Origin: Bacteroidota bacterium
GTDB taxonomy: Bacteria; Bacteroidota; Bacteroidia; B-17B0; B-17BO
Reading direction: 5' to 3'
Assembly: GCA_025356715.1 (NCBI GenBank)
Contig: JANXRU010000051.1
Span: 1 to 20,980, forward strand
Length of the DNA: 20,980 bases
Numbering within the stretch: position 1 is the stretch's first letter; each line of letters opens with the position of its first letter. The notes below the pieces were generated by a model that worked only from the letters and a program-made list of their open reading frames with translations, ran no database searches and had not been told where the DNA came from. Positions 6,774 through 15,750 of this stretch are shown here, piece by piece. The position numbers and the translations under genes were made by a program.

Positions 6774-9758
6774 ATGAAAATATCTACTTTATTAATTGCC
6801 GGCTTAGTTGCAAATATGCAATTTAATTCTTTTGCTCAAGGCCAGTTAAATAGTCCATTAAAGGCGAGAAAACAATTTGTTATTTCCCCAACACTTACAA
6901 AAAATGATTATAGCCAAAACACAATTGTTTTTAAAGTAAAGCCTCAATACCGTCATTTAACAAGTATTGATAAAATTGTAAATGTTCAATTAGATCAAGT
7001 TTTAGGATATCTTGGTCTAAATTCACTTAATAAAATATTTCCAAAACATACTCCTCCAGAAAAAAAATTCAATGAATTACACCAAGAGTATGCTGATTTA
7101 TCTTTAATTTATGAATTAATATATACTAATAATGTATCTATTGAGGACGCTGTTAATCAAGTATTAGCAACTGGAATAATGGAGTTTGCTGAACCTCATT
7201 ATAACTATCAATTACATAATTTTACTCCAAACGATCCTTCTATTACTAATTCCGGTCAAAGCGGCTTCTTAACACGTATTCGTGCTTATGCTGCGTGGGA
7301 CTTAGCTTTAGGTGGTTCTCAAGGAAATTCAAATGTAGTGATTGGAATTGTTGATTCGGGTACAGATACAGATCATCCTGATTTAGTAACTCAATTTAAA
7401 CATAACGCTGCGGACCCTATTAATGGTGCTGACGACGACGGTGATGGCTATATTGACAATTATACAGGCTATGATTTAGCTGGGGCAGATTATAATATTG
7501 TTGTAGGAGATAATGATCCTTCCATTATGGGAGCAAACAATGATCATGGATCTCATGTTTCTGGTTGTGCTGCAGCTGCTACTAATAATGGTGTTGGTGT
7601 TGCAGGCATTGGATTTAACTGTAAACTATTACCTGTTAAATGTGCAGCAGACAATGATACTAGAGCAAGCGGAGCAGGATATATCATTAAAGGATATGAA
7701 GGCATAACTTATGCCGCCGATCATGGCGCTAAAATAATTAATTGCTCTTGGGGAGGATCAACGGGAGGCAGTTTTGGACAAACGATTGTAGATTATGCAA
7801 CGATCAATAAAAATTGTTTAGTTGTTGCTTCTGCTGGTAATTCAAGCATTGACGAAGCCAACTATCCAGGATCATTTAATTATGTGCTATCTGTAGCTGC
7901 TACTAATTCAACAAATGATTATAAGGCGTCATTTTCAACTTTTAATTATGCCGTTGATATTAGCACTCCTGGAAATGGTATTTATGAAACACTTTGGAAT
8001 GATTCTTATGGAAGTATGAGTGGAACTTCAATGTCATCACCAATAACAGCTGGCGGTGCTGGTTTAGTGCAATCTAAATATAATTACACCAATGCCTTAC
8101 AAATTGGACAACGATTAAAACAAACTTCTGATAATCATTATACTTCGGGTCCAAATATTTCAGGGGCAGGTAACTTTGGAGTTGCTTATGCAAACAGATT
8201 AGGAAAAGGGCGTATGAACTTACAACGTGCTTTAACAGATCCATTAAGTCCATCTGTTGTTTTTGCAAATGATAAAGAAGTAGATCATAATGACAATGTT
8301 ATAGTAGTTGGTGATACTTTATTTATTACTGGTGATTTTGTAAATTATTTAAACCCAACTTCAAATTTAACGGCAACAATGACGGCGGTTACAAACCCAA
8401 CTTGTGTTACAATTGTTGATAATACTACAACGCTTGGTGTTATTGGAACATTGGCTACTAAAACAAATACACTTGACCCGTTCAGATTTAAAATTAATCC
8501 AGGCACACCTCAAAATACAAGTATTACATTTCAGGTAACATTAGTTGATGGAACATATACAGATAGTTATTTTATTACAGTAATAGTAAATGTAGATTAT
8601 ATTAATATTGCTATTAATGATGTAGCTACGTCTATTACAAGTAAAGGTAAAATAGGCTACAATGCAGATGGACAATTGCAAGGATTAGGCTTCAGTTATT
8701 TAGGAACAAATTTATTATATGAAGCTGGTTTAATGATTGGATCTTCTTCATCTGCAGTATCCGACTGCGTTAGAGGAGGAACAGTAACTCCGGATCAAGA
8801 TTTTCAATCAATGGTTGTTGTTAGTAAAGCTATTCCGAGTGTAAAATCTAATTTTGATGCGCATGGAAGATTTAATGATGCTCTTGCCTCTCCAGTTCAA
8901 AATTTAAGAGTTAACCATAGTGCTTATGCTTGGACAAGTGTTGGAAATCGTAAGTATGTTATTGTTGAGTATGTTATTAAAAATAATGGAACAACGCCTT
9001 TAAACGCATTATATGCAGGCATTTTTGCTGATTGGGATATTGACGCAACAACGTCAGGTGCTAATAAAACGAATTACGATGCTACAACTAAAATGGGCTA
9101 CGCTTATTCAACAGCAGCTGGCGGCTTATATGCTGGTGTTAAATTATTAACAAATACGGCTCCTCCGTTATTCTATGGAATTGATAACGTTGCTGGTGGA
9201 GGCGGTGGAATTGATGTTAATGATGCTGGAAATTTATATAGCACTGCTGATAAATATACTACTTTGTCAACAAATCGCTACCTTGCTGGAACAACCGGAA
9301 CCACAACAACCGGAACTGATATTCTTGCAGTAATGAGTTCGGGTCCATTTAATATTAGCGCAGGCGATAGTGCTAAAGTTGCTTTCGCTATTATTGCTGG
9401 TGATAATTTAACTGATATAAAAGCAAGTGCTGATAGTGCTCAAGTTCACTATTCTCCGCCAATAACTACTAATATTAGCAATAGTAATATAGGTAATGAA
9501 GGAATTCATGTAAGTGTATTTCCAAACCCTGCCTCTAATGATTTAAGTTTTATTATAAACACAACTAAATCCGAAAACATTGATATTGCCTTAATCAATA
9601 CTTTAGGCCAAACAGTCAAGCATATATCTAAAAACAATACTGCAATTGGATATAATGAAATTAATACAGATATAAGCCAGCTCCCAATGGGAACTTATTT
9701 TTATCAAATCAAAACAGATAATGGTGCCTTTAAAGGTAAAATTATAATCTCTAAATAA
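6774..9758 (+). CDS. Subtilisin-like serine protease (S8) with T9SS sorting domain
   Basis: This is a 994-residue secreted protease. Residues 1-21 are a signal peptide ending near SFAQG. Residues about 48-145 look like an inhibitor-type propeptide. The S8 catalytic domain has Asp194 in GIVDSGTDTDHPDL, His258 in NDHGSHVSG, oxyanion Asn356 in ASAGN, and Ser419 in SGTSMSSP. An acidic DDDGDGYID loop near 220-228 inside the catalytic domain resembles a Ca2+ loop. Residues about 490-610 look Ig-like, followed by a beta-rich region seen in other Bacteroidota secreted peptidases. The last 82 residues (from VSVFPNPASND, about 913-994) are a type A T9SS C-terminal domain, with NTLGQ, LPMGTYFYQI and a basic end. 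Export through the outer membrane by T9SS and surface anchoring or release is inferred; T9SS genes themselves are not in the window. Substrate is unknown. Confidence 0.94.
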   Translation: MKISTLLIAGLVANMQFNSFAQGQLNSPLKARKQFVISPTLTKNDYSQNTIVFKVKPQYRHLTSIDKIVNVQLDQVLGYLGLNSLNKIFPKHTPPEKKFNELHQEYADLSLIYELIYTNNVSIEDAVNQVLATGIMEFAEPHYNYQLHNFTPNDPSITNSGQSGFLTRIRAYAAWDLALGGSQGNSNVVIGIVDSGTDTDHPDLVTQFKHNAADPINGADDDGDGYIDNYTGYDLAGADYNIVVGDNDPSIMGANNDHGSHVSGCAAAATNNGVGVAGIGFNCKLLPVKCAADNDTRASGAGYIIKGYEGITYAADHGAKIINCSWGGSTGGSFGQTIVDYATINKNCLVVASAGNSSIDEANYPGSFNYVLSVAATNSTNDYKASFSTFNYAVDISTPGNGIYETLWNDSYGSMSGTSMSSPITAGGAGLVQSKYNYTNALQIGQRLKQTSDNHYTSGPNISGAGNFGVAYANRLGKGRMNLQRALTDPLSPSVVFANDKEVDHNDNVIVVGDTLFITGDFVNYLNPTSNLTATMTAVTNPTCVTIVDNTTTLGVIGTLATKTNTLDPFRFKINPGTPQNTSITFQVTLVDGTYTDSYFITVIVNVDYINIAINDVATSITSKGKIGYNADGQLQGLGFSYLGTNLLYEAGLMIGSSSSAVSDCVRGGTVTPDQDFQSMVVVSKAIPSVKSNFDAHGRFNDALASPVQNLRVNHSAYAWTSVGNRKYVIVEYVIKNNGTTPLNALYAGIFADWDIDATTSGANKTNYDATTKMGYAYSTAAGGLYAGVKLLTNTAPPLFYGIDNVAGGGGGIDVNDAGNLYSTADKYTTLSTNRYLAGTTGTTTTGTDILAVMSSGPFNISAGDSAKVAFAIIAGDNLTDIKASADSAQVHYSPPITTNISNSNIGNEGIHVSVFPNPASNDLSFIINTTKSENIDIALINTLGQTVKHISKNNTAIGYNEINTDISQLPMGTYFYQIKTDNGAFKGKIIISK

Positions 9759-9832
9759 ACCGTAAACCTTGCTATAAAGCGTGTCTAGTAAATGTTGGAC
9801 ATGTTGCGGGTTTATCAAAGGTTTTAGAAGGA

Positions 9833-9875
9833 ATAAAAAAACCGGACTCTCTGAATTTGTCAGAGAAGTCCGGTT
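9833..9875 (-). terminator. Intrinsic terminator of tRNA-Leu
   Basis: On the minus strand a strong hairpin (arms at 9875-9861 and 9853-9840, one bulged T, AACCGGACT outer stem) runs straight into a T-tract at about 9841-9835. It begins a few bases after the tRNA 3' end. On the plus strand the hairpin is followed by GTGTAC and not by T residues, so it would be a poor terminator for the protease gene reading toward it. Confidence 0.85.
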
Positions 9876-9878
9876 GTG

Positions 9879-9958
9879 TACACATGAAGGGACTCGAACC
9901 CCCACCCTTGCGGACCAGATCCTAAGTCTGGCGCGGCTACCAATTACGCCACATGTGC
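9879..9958 (-). tRNA. tRNA-Leu (anticodon UAG)
   Basis: The minus-strand sequence folds as a tRNA. The acceptor stem is GCACATG (9958-9952) paired with CATGTGT (9886-9880), with a G-U closing pair, and A at 9879 is the discriminator. The anticodon stem is CCAGA/TCTGG with loop CTTAGGA, giving anticodon UAG at 9924-9922. The T-loop is TTCGAGT. The variable arm is TCCGCAAGGGT, longer than in class I tRNAs, as expected for leucine. CCA is not encoded. It would read CUA and possibly other CUN codons. Confidence 0.95.
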
Positions 9959-9968
9959 ATTTAGGGTG

Positions 9969-9976
9969 CAAATATA
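9969..9976 (-). promoter_or_regulatory. Possible -7 box of tRNA-Leu
   Basis: TATATTTG on the minus strand is a perfect match to TAnnTTTG and lies 10 nt upstream of the mature tRNA 5' end, which would give a very short leader. No TTG sits 18 nt further upstream (the position reads ATT), so the -33 element is weak or absent. Confidence 0.45.
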
Positions 9977-10067
9977 CGCTTTTTTATAAAATAAAATATA
10001 CATTCACAAAAAAACGATAAATCACATAATATTTTTTTAATTTGTACTCCATTAAAACTCAATAATT

Positions 10068-11261
10068 ATGTACGGAAAATTCAAAGATCATCTTCAAGCG
10101 CAACTAACCGAAATAGAACAAAACGGTTTATTTAAAAAAGAACGTATTATCATTACGCCTCAAGGGGCGCAGGTTAAGGTAAGTGACGGCAAAGAAGTAA
10201 TCATATTTTGTGCAAACAATTATTTAGGATTATCATCTCATCCAAAAGTAATTGAAGGAGCTAAAAAGGCTTTGGATACTCACGGATACGGCATGTCATC
10301 CGTTCGTTTTATTTGCGGAACTCAAGATATCCATAAAACACTTGAAAAAAAGATTGCTACTTTTTTAGGACAAGAAGATACTATTTTGTACGCTGCTGCA
10401 TTCGACGCTAATGGTGGGGTTTTCGAGCCTTTGTTTGGCGAAGAAGACGCTATCATTTCTGATGAATTAAATCATGCGTCAATAATTGACGGCGTGCGTT
10501 TGTGTAAAAGCCAACGTTACCGCTATAAAAACTGTGATATGGCTGATTTGGAAGAACAATTAATTAAAGCACAAGCACAACGTTATCGCATTATTGTAAC
10601 TGATGGTGTATTTAGCATGGATGGTTTTGTAGCACCGTTAGATAAAATATGTGATTTAGCAGACAAATACAATGCTTTAGTGATGGTTGATGAAAGCCAC
10701 GCTTCTGGATTTATTGGTAAAACAGGCAGAGGAACTGTTGAATTAAAAAATGTAATGAATCGTGTGGATATTATTACAGGAACCTTAGGTAAGGCTTTAG
10801 GTGGTGCTATGGGTGGCTTTACTACTGGCAAAAAGGAAGTGATTGAATTACTCCGCCAACGTTCTCGCCCTTATTTATTTTCGAATTCTTTAGCACCAAG
10901 TATTGTTGGTGCTTCTATTGCAGTATTTGATATGTTGAGCGAAACTACCGAATTACGTGATAAATTAGAGTTTAATATCAAGTATTTTAAAACAGGCTTA
11001 AAAAAAATAGGCTTAGAATTTAAAGAAGGCGATTCTGCTATCGTTCCAGTTATGCTGTATGATGCGAAATTATCACAAGTATTTGCAGATAAATTATTAG
11101 ATGAAGGCATTTATGTGATTGGCTTTTTCTTCCCTGTAGTAGCCAAAGGACAAGCTCGTATTCGTGTTCAATTATCAGCAGCTCACACACAAGCCCATTT
11201 AGATAAAGCTTTAGCGGCTTTCGAAAAAATAGGGTTAGAATTGGGTGTAATTAAAAAATAA
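10068..11261 (+). CDS. kbl: Glycine C-acetyltransferase (2-amino-3-ketobutyrate CoA ligase)
   Basis: This cytosolic PLP enzyme of the alpha-oxoamine synthase family interconverts 2-amino-3-ketobutyrate plus CoA with glycine plus acetyl-CoA, the second step of threonine breakdown through threonine dehydrogenase. It has the expected full length of 397 residues. Seen motifs are NNYLGLSSHP near 50-59, GYGMSSVRFICGTQDIHK near 73-90, DELNHASIIDG near 132-142, VDESHASGF (Asp208, His211) for PLP, and the Schiff-base Lys242 in TGTLGKALGGAMGG. The GTQDIHK and C-terminal VIGFFFPVVAKGQARIRVQ stretches favour Kbl over the relatives BioF, HemA and serine palmitoyltransferase. No threonine dehydrogenase gene is adjacent here. 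It sits alone between two opposing tRNA genes. Confidence 0.94.
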   Translation: MYGKFKDHLQAQLTEIEQNGLFKKERIIITPQGAQVKVSDGKEVIIFCANNYLGLSSHPKVIEGAKKALDTHGYGMSSVRFICGTQDIHKTLEKKIATFLGQEDTILYAAAFDANGGVFEPLFGEEDAIISDELNHASIIDGVRLCKSQRYRYKNCDMADLEEQLIKAQAQRYRIIVTDGVFSMDGFVAPLDKICDLADKYNALVMVDESHASGFIGKTGRGTVELKNVMNRVDIITGTLGKALGGAMGGFTTGKKEVIELLRQRSRPYLFSNSLAPSIVGASIAVFDMLSETTELRDKLEFNIKYFKTGLKKIGLEFKEGDSAIVPVMLYDAKLSQVFADKLLDEGIYVIGFFFPVVAKGQARIRVQLSAAHTQAHLDKALAAFEKIGLELGVIKK

Positions 11262-11281
11262 CTTTTTTATAAATTATCAAT

Positions 11282-11314
11282 GAAAAAAGCCCTTCTTAAT
11301 ATTTAAGAAGGGCT
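11282..11314 (-). terminator. Intrinsic terminator of tRNA-Gln
   Basis: A perfect 12-bp stem (AGCCCTTCTTAA at 11288-11299 with its complement at 11303-11314) has a 3-nt loop. On the minus strand it is followed by six T residues (11288-11283), so it ends tRNA-Gln transcription. On the plus strand it is followed by the poorer TCTCTG tract, yet it may still help stop kbl transcripts, since no other terminator follows kbl. Confidence 0.88.
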
Positions 11315-11320
11315 TCTCTG

Positions 11321-11393
11321 TTGTCCGACTAGGGCTCGAACCTAGACTCTACTGAACCAAAATCAGTCGTGTTGCCAGTTACACCATCGGACA
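11321..11393 (-). tRNA. tRNA-Gln (anticodon UUG)
   Basis: The minus strand folds as a 73-nt tRNA. The acceptor is TGTCCGA (11393-11387) paired with TCGGACA (11328-11322), with discriminator A at 11321. The anticodon stem ACTGA/TCAGT carries loop TTTTGGT, giving anticodon UUG at 11360-11358. The T-arm is CTAGG-TTCGAGC-CCTAG. CCA is not encoded. The U1-A72 closing pair is usual for glutamine tRNAs. Confidence 0.96.
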
Positions 11394-11420
11394 ATTAAAC
11401 TTCCGTAAAAGTTCGGGCGA

Positions 11421-11449
11421 CAAAAATAGCAAAATATCTTCATTTACAA
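11421..11449 (-). promoter_or_regulatory. Promoter of tRNA-Gln
   Basis: On the minus strand TTG (11449-11447) is followed, after exactly 18 nt, by TATTTTTG (11428-11421). This fits the Bacteroidota housekeeping sigma pattern TTG plus TAnnTTTG, and predicts a start about 20 nt upstream of the mature tRNA. Spacing is the same as at the lipoprotein promoter at 19183-19211. Confidence 0.65.
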
Positions 11450-11532
11450 AAAAATCATAAAAAATAAATTAACTAATGTTATAAGAGCCTTTTTTGATTA
11501 AATTCGCATCTTATCGTATTTAAAAAAATAAT

Positions 11533-14500
11533 ATGCAGTTTAAAAAACAAAATAACCTTATTGGATGGATAGTATTTGCTATCGCTACTTTTACTTATAT
11601 ATCTACAATCGAACCAACAGCAAGTTTTTGGGATTGTGGTGAATATATTGCGTGTGCCTATAAATTAGAAGTTGGTCATCCTCCTGGAGCACCATTCTTC
11701 CTATTAGTTGGTCGTTTCTTTGCTTTATTAGCAGGTGGTGATCCAGCATTAGCGGGTAAAATGATTAATATTATGTCTGCTTTATGTAGTTCGTTCTCTA
11801 TTTTATTTTTATTTTGGAGTATTACCCGTTTAGGTATCAAAGCAATTGTTAAAAAAGGCGAAGAATTTACTTCTGCTAAGCAAATTGCTGTTTTAGGTGC
11901 TGGCGCTGTAGGTGCTTTAGCTTACACATTCTCTGATTCTTTTTGGTTTTCTGCTGTTGAAGGCGAGGTTTATGCTATGTCATCATTCTTTACTGCTTTT
12001 GTATTTTGGGCAGTGCTTAAATGGGATGAAGAAGATACAAAAAACCCTGTTGGCGCCATGCGTTGGTTAGTAGTTATTGCTTATTTAATGGGTTTATCAA
12101 TTGGCGTCCATTTATTGAATTTATTAGTAATACCTGCCATTTGCTTCGTGTACTATTTCAAAAAATATCCTTTTACTTGGAAATCATTTTTTATAACTGG
12201 TATCATCTCATTGGTATTACTGGGTGGTATCCAAAATATTATGATTCCAAAAATTGTAAAGTTTGCTGCTGATTATGAAGTGTTTTTTGTAAACAAGCTC
12301 GGTATGGGCTTCAATATGGGCTCTATCGTCTATTTTATTTTACTATTCTTTTCGTTAACGTCATTAATTATGTACACGGTTAATAAAAAAGAATCTTATT
12401 ATAAATTAGGTTTTTATAAAGCCATTTTATTTACAGCTGTCGTTGTTATTTCCGGAAACGGCGCAGGTGCTATGTTTACAAGAATCCTTGTTTTAGGTGG
12501 GTTATTATATGGCATCAATGTTTTAAAAACTAAAAGTGGTAATACTTTAAATGTAGTTTTAGTTTCTTTTGCTACTTTATTAATTGGTTACTCGTCTTTC
12601 TTTGTTTTAATTATTCGTTCACAGGCCAATACGCCAATGGATGAGAATGATCCTGAAAATGCCATTACCATGTTATCTTACTTAAATCGTGAACAATATG
12701 GCGATTGGCCTTTAACCTATGGTCAATATTACAATGCTCCAACTGACAATCAAAATTTTAAAGATGGAGAACCAGTTTATGCGAAAGATGAAAAATCAAA
12801 TAAATACAAAGTAGTTGATGATCGTAAAAAATCAATTCCTGCTTATGATAAAGAATATTGTACCATTTTTCCTCGTATGTGGAGTCAACAAGGTAACCAC
12901 GAATCCTCTTACCGTTATTGGGGTAATGTTCAGGAACATCACAGAACAAAAACAAAAATGAACGAGCAATCTGGACAAATGGAGGAAATTCAAATCCCAA
13001 CATTTATGGCCAACTTAACTTATTTTGTTCGATATCAGGTTGGATATATGTACTTACGTTATTTTGCATGGAATTTTATTGGTCGTCAAAATGATATACA
13101 AGGTTTAACAGGTAATCCTTTAGAAGGTAACTGGAAAACAGGAATCAAAGGAATTGATGATTGGCGTTTAGATACCGATACGGCTGTTGTTCCTCACTCA
13201 GCTGATAATAACAAAGCAAGTAATTCTTTTTATGCCCTACCTTTTTTATTAGGCATATTTGGATTTATCTTTTTATACCAGAATGATAAAGGCAACATGT
13301 GGGTTGTATCTTTATTATTTTTACTAACAGGCTTCGCTATTGTATTCTACTTAAATCAATATCCTTACCAACCCCGTGAGCGTGACTACGCTTATGCTGC
13401 CTCATTCTACGCCTTTGCCATTTGGATTGGCTTTGGTGTTTTATTTATATTTGATTTTTTAAGCAAGAAAACAAATGCAAAAAATGCTGCTATTGTTGGT
13501 GTATTAGTCGGTTTAATTATCCCTACAATTATGGCAGCAGATGGCTGGGACGATCACAATCGTTCGAAAAGAAGTATGAGTCGTGATTTTGCTGTGAATT
13601 ATTTAAACTCTTGTGCACAAAATGCTATCTTATTTACAAACGGAGATAATGATACATTCCCATTATGGTATGCTCAAGAAGTGGAAGGGGTAAGAACAGA
13701 TGTACGTGTGGTTAATTTAAGTTTATTGCAAACAGACTGGTATATCAATCAAGCGCGTCGTGCAGCTTACGAATCGGCTCCTGTACCATTTACTATTCCT
13801 GCCGAAAAATTAGTACAAGGTACCCGCGAAGTAGTTTATATCATGGATAAAGGAACTGGACCAATGAATTTGAAAAAAGCCATTGAGTTTGTGGAGTCTG
13901 ATGATATTGCGAATAAATTAGATTATGGCTCTAAACCTTATGATTATTTTCCATCTAAAACATTCTACATACCTGTAGATTCTATGCAGGTTATGCGCGA
14001 AAAAGTAATCTCTGTAAAAGATACCGCTCGATTAGTTAAAAATATTAAATGGGAATTAAATCGTCAATATATTACTAAAAACGATTTAATGGTATTAGAT
14101 CTAATAGCACATAATAACTGGAAACGCCCTATTTACTTTGCAGTAACAACTGGCGCTGAAGCGTATTTAGGTTTAGAAGATTATTTTCAATTGGAAGGTT
14201 TAGCTTATCGCTTAATGCCAATTAAAAATACAGAAAGTGAAATGGCTCAGGGTGGACGTGTTAATACAGATGCGATGTATGACAATTTAATGAATAAATT
14301 TGTTTGGGGTGGTTTAGATAAAGAAGGTGTTAGTTTGGATGAAAACTGTACACGTATGGCTTCTAACATGCGAATGCAAATGGCTACATTAGCTGGTGCT
14401 TTAATTAACAAAGGGCAAAAACAAAAAGCAGAAAAAATATTAGACTTGTGTATTGAAAAAATGCCTGATGCTAATGTTCGTTATGAAGCAACTCTATACA

Positions 14501-14811
14501 CTATTATTGCGGGCTATTATCAAATTGGTAATATGAAAAAAGCCATTGATTTATCTGATAAATTATTTGATATTTATGCAAATGATTACAAAGTATATCG
14601 CTCACAAAAACAAACGCATCGCGCAGCTTTTGGAAGAGAAATAGATCAAGCAAAAGAAATTATGCGCCGATTAGTGATGTTAGCACAACAATTTAAACAA
14701 AATGAATATGCTAAAAAATTAGAAACTCGTTTAACAAGTACGGTTCCTATGGACGAATTAATGCCCCCCGAGCAACAACAAGGGCAACCAATACAACAAG
14801 GAGGTAGATAA
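11533..14811 (+). CDS. DUF2723/TMEM260-like GT-C membrane glycosyltransferase candidate
   Basis: This is a 1092-residue multi-pass inner-membrane protein of the DUF2723 family, widespread in Bacteroidota. The first loop has TASFWDCGEYIACAYKLEVG, with acidic Asp34 and Glu37 where GT-C glycosyltransferases place catalytic residues, followed by HPPGAPFF. About a dozen hydrophobic segments follow up to roughly residue 660, including PYQPRERDYAYAASFYAFA. The soluble part begins with FTNGDNDTFPLWYAQ and continues to a C-terminal helical, TPR-like region (GYYQIGNMKKAIDLSDKLF) and a Gln/Pro-rich tail. The human relative TMEM260 is a protein O-mannosyltransferase, so transfer of sugar from a lipid carrier to exported proteins is plausible but not shown. 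It is monocistronic, with its own terminator downstream. The start follows an A-rich leader without a Shine-Dalgarno sequence. Confidence 0.9.
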   Translation: MQFKKQNNLIGWIVFAIATFTYISTIEPTASFWDCGEYIACAYKLEVGHPPGAPFFLLVGRFFALLAGGDPALAGKMINIMSALCSSFSILFLFWSITRLGIKAIVKKGEEFTSAKQIAVLGAGAVGALAYTFSDSFWFSAVEGEVYAMSSFFTAFVFWAVLKWDEEDTKNPVGAMRWLVVIAYLMGLSIGVHLLNLLVIPAICFVYYFKKYPFTWKSFFITGIISLVLLGGIQNIMIPKIVKFAADYEVFFVNKLGMGFNMGSIVYFILLFFSLTSLIMYTVNKKESYYKLGFYKAILFTAVVVISGNGAGAMFTRILVLGGLLYGINVLKTKSGNTLNVVLVSFATLLIGYSSFFVLIIRSQANTPMDENDPENAITMLSYLNREQYGDWPLTYGQYYNAPTDNQNFKDGEPVYAKDEKSNKYKVVDDRKKSIPAYDKEYCTIFPRMWSQQGNHESSYRYWGNVQEHHRTKTKMNEQSGQMEEIQIPTFMANLTYFVRYQVGYMYLRYFAWNFIGRQNDIQGLTGNPLEGNWKTGIKGIDDWRLDTDTAVVPHSADNNKASNSFYALPFLLGIFGFIFLYQNDKGNMWVVSLLFLLTGFAIVFYLNQYPYQPRERDYAYAASFYAFAIWIGFGVLFIFDFLSKKTNAKNAAIVGVLVGLIIPTIMAADGWDDHNRSKRSMSRDFAVNYLNSCAQNAILFTNGDNDTFPLWYAQEVEGVRTDVRVVNLSLLQTDWYINQARRAAYESAPVPFTIPAEKLVQGTREVVYIMDKGTGPMNLKKAIEFVESDDIANKLDYGSKPYDYFPSKTFYIPVDSMQVMREKVISVKDTARLVKNIKWELNRQYITKNDLMVLDLIAHNNWKRPIYFAVTTGAEAYLGLEDYFQLEGLAYRLMPIKNTESEMAQGGRVNTDAMYDNLMNKFVWGGLDKEGVSLDENCTRMASNMRMQMATLAGALINKGQKQKAEKILDLCIEKMPDANVRYEATLYTIIAGYYQIGNMKKAIDLSDKLFDIYANDYKVYRSQKQTHRAAFGREIDQAKEIMRRLVMLAQQFKQNEYAKKLETRLTSTVPMDELMPPEQQQGQPIQQGGR

Positions 14812-14831
14812 TAAATACCAATTTAAAATGT

Positions 14832-14868
14832 AAAGGAGTGCTTATAATTAATAAGCACTCCTTTTTTT
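14832..14868 (+). terminator. Intrinsic terminator after DUF2723 gene
   Basis: A 14-bp perfect stem (AAAGGAGTGCTTAT at 14832-14845, complement at 14851-14864) with a 5-nt loop runs into a T-tract ending at 14868. It lies 21 nt after the DUF2723 stop codon and only 26 nt before the proC start. Confidence 0.92.
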
Positions 14869-14894
14869 ATTAACTAATAATTCAAAGAAAGAAA

Positions 14895-15701
14895 ATGAAC
14901 AACATAGCAATTATAGGATGCGGTAATATGGGTTTAATATATGCCAATTCCTTTTTAAGATATAAAATAACTAGTAAAGAAAATTTATTACTCGTTGAAA
15001 AAAACACTGATAGACAGCGCAATTTATCAGCCATGAATATTGGGAAAGTAGTAACTGTGACTGATACTTTAATATCGCAATGTAACATTGTAATATTAGC
15101 TGTAAAACCGCAGGATTTTAAAGACTTAGCGCAAGATTTAAAACAAGTAATAAACCCAAACAGCGTAGTGCTTTCTATTATGGCAGGTACAGAAATATCA
15201 TTTATTCAAACGCAATTAAAACACCAATTCATTGTACGTGCTATGCCTAATTTACCAGTAGAAATCAGTATGGGCATGACAGCCTATAGTGCATCAAGTG
15301 AATTATCGCATGATAAAATGATGTTGGTAGAAAATTTATTATCTACTACAGGGCGAACGTTATATTTAAAAGAAGAGAAACAATTAAATGCAGTAACAGC
15401 ATTAAGTGGTAGTGGCCCGGCTTACTTTTTTTATTTCATGAAACACTTGATAGATGCAGGAATAGCAATGGGCTTAGACGAACACGTATCTTCCATATTA
15501 GCAAAACAAACGATGTTAGGTTCTTTTCATTTAATTAATAACGGGCAAAAAAATTTAGACGAATACATTGCATCGGTTACATCAAAAGGCGGTACTACTG
15601 AAGCCGCATTAAAAACGTTTAATGAACATCAAATGGGAGCCGTTATTGTACAAGCCTTACAAAAGGCAGAACACAGAGCGGAAGAATTATCAATTAAATA
15701 A
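14895..15701 (+). CDS. proC: Pyrroline-5-carboxylate reductase
   Basis: This cytosolic enzyme performs the last step of proline synthesis, reducing pyrroline-5-carboxylate with NAD(P)H. It has the family length, 268 residues. The Rossmann motif GCGNMG is at residues 8-13, AVKPQ at 69-73, IMAGTE near 95-100, and MPNLP at 117-121. The ProC signature SGSGPAYFFYF is at 171-181, and TSKGGTTEAAL at 229-239 lies near the substrate site. The start is the first ATG after a strong terminator, leaving under 30 bp for a promoter; none with TAnnTTTG is visible, so expression may depend on read-through or a promoter inside the upstream gene. No proA or proB gene is adjacent. Confidence 0.96.
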   Translation: MNNIAIIGCGNMGLIYANSFLRYKITSKENLLLVEKNTDRQRNLSAMNIGKVVTVTDTLISQCNIVILAVKPQDFKDLAQDLKQVINPNSVVLSIMAGTEISFIQTQLKHQFIVRAMPNLPVEISMGMTAYSASSELSHDKMMLVENLLSTTGRTLYLKEEKQLNAVTALSGSGPAYFFYFMKHLIDAGIAMGLDEHVSSILAKQTMLGSFHLINNGQKNLDEYIASVTSKGGTTEAALKTFNEHQMGAVIVQALQKAEHRAEELSIK

Positions 15702-15750
15702 TAATGCCAAGTAATACTAAATGAAAATTATAAATAGTCCAAAGTTTCGT

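Noticed and set aside
9603..10020. Open frames on both strands across the tRNA-Leu region (122 and 79 codons)
   Set aside because: They run through the tRNA and its terminator; the GTRTPTLAD-type translation is a known artefact of reading antisense to tRNA genes, and neither has a supported start.
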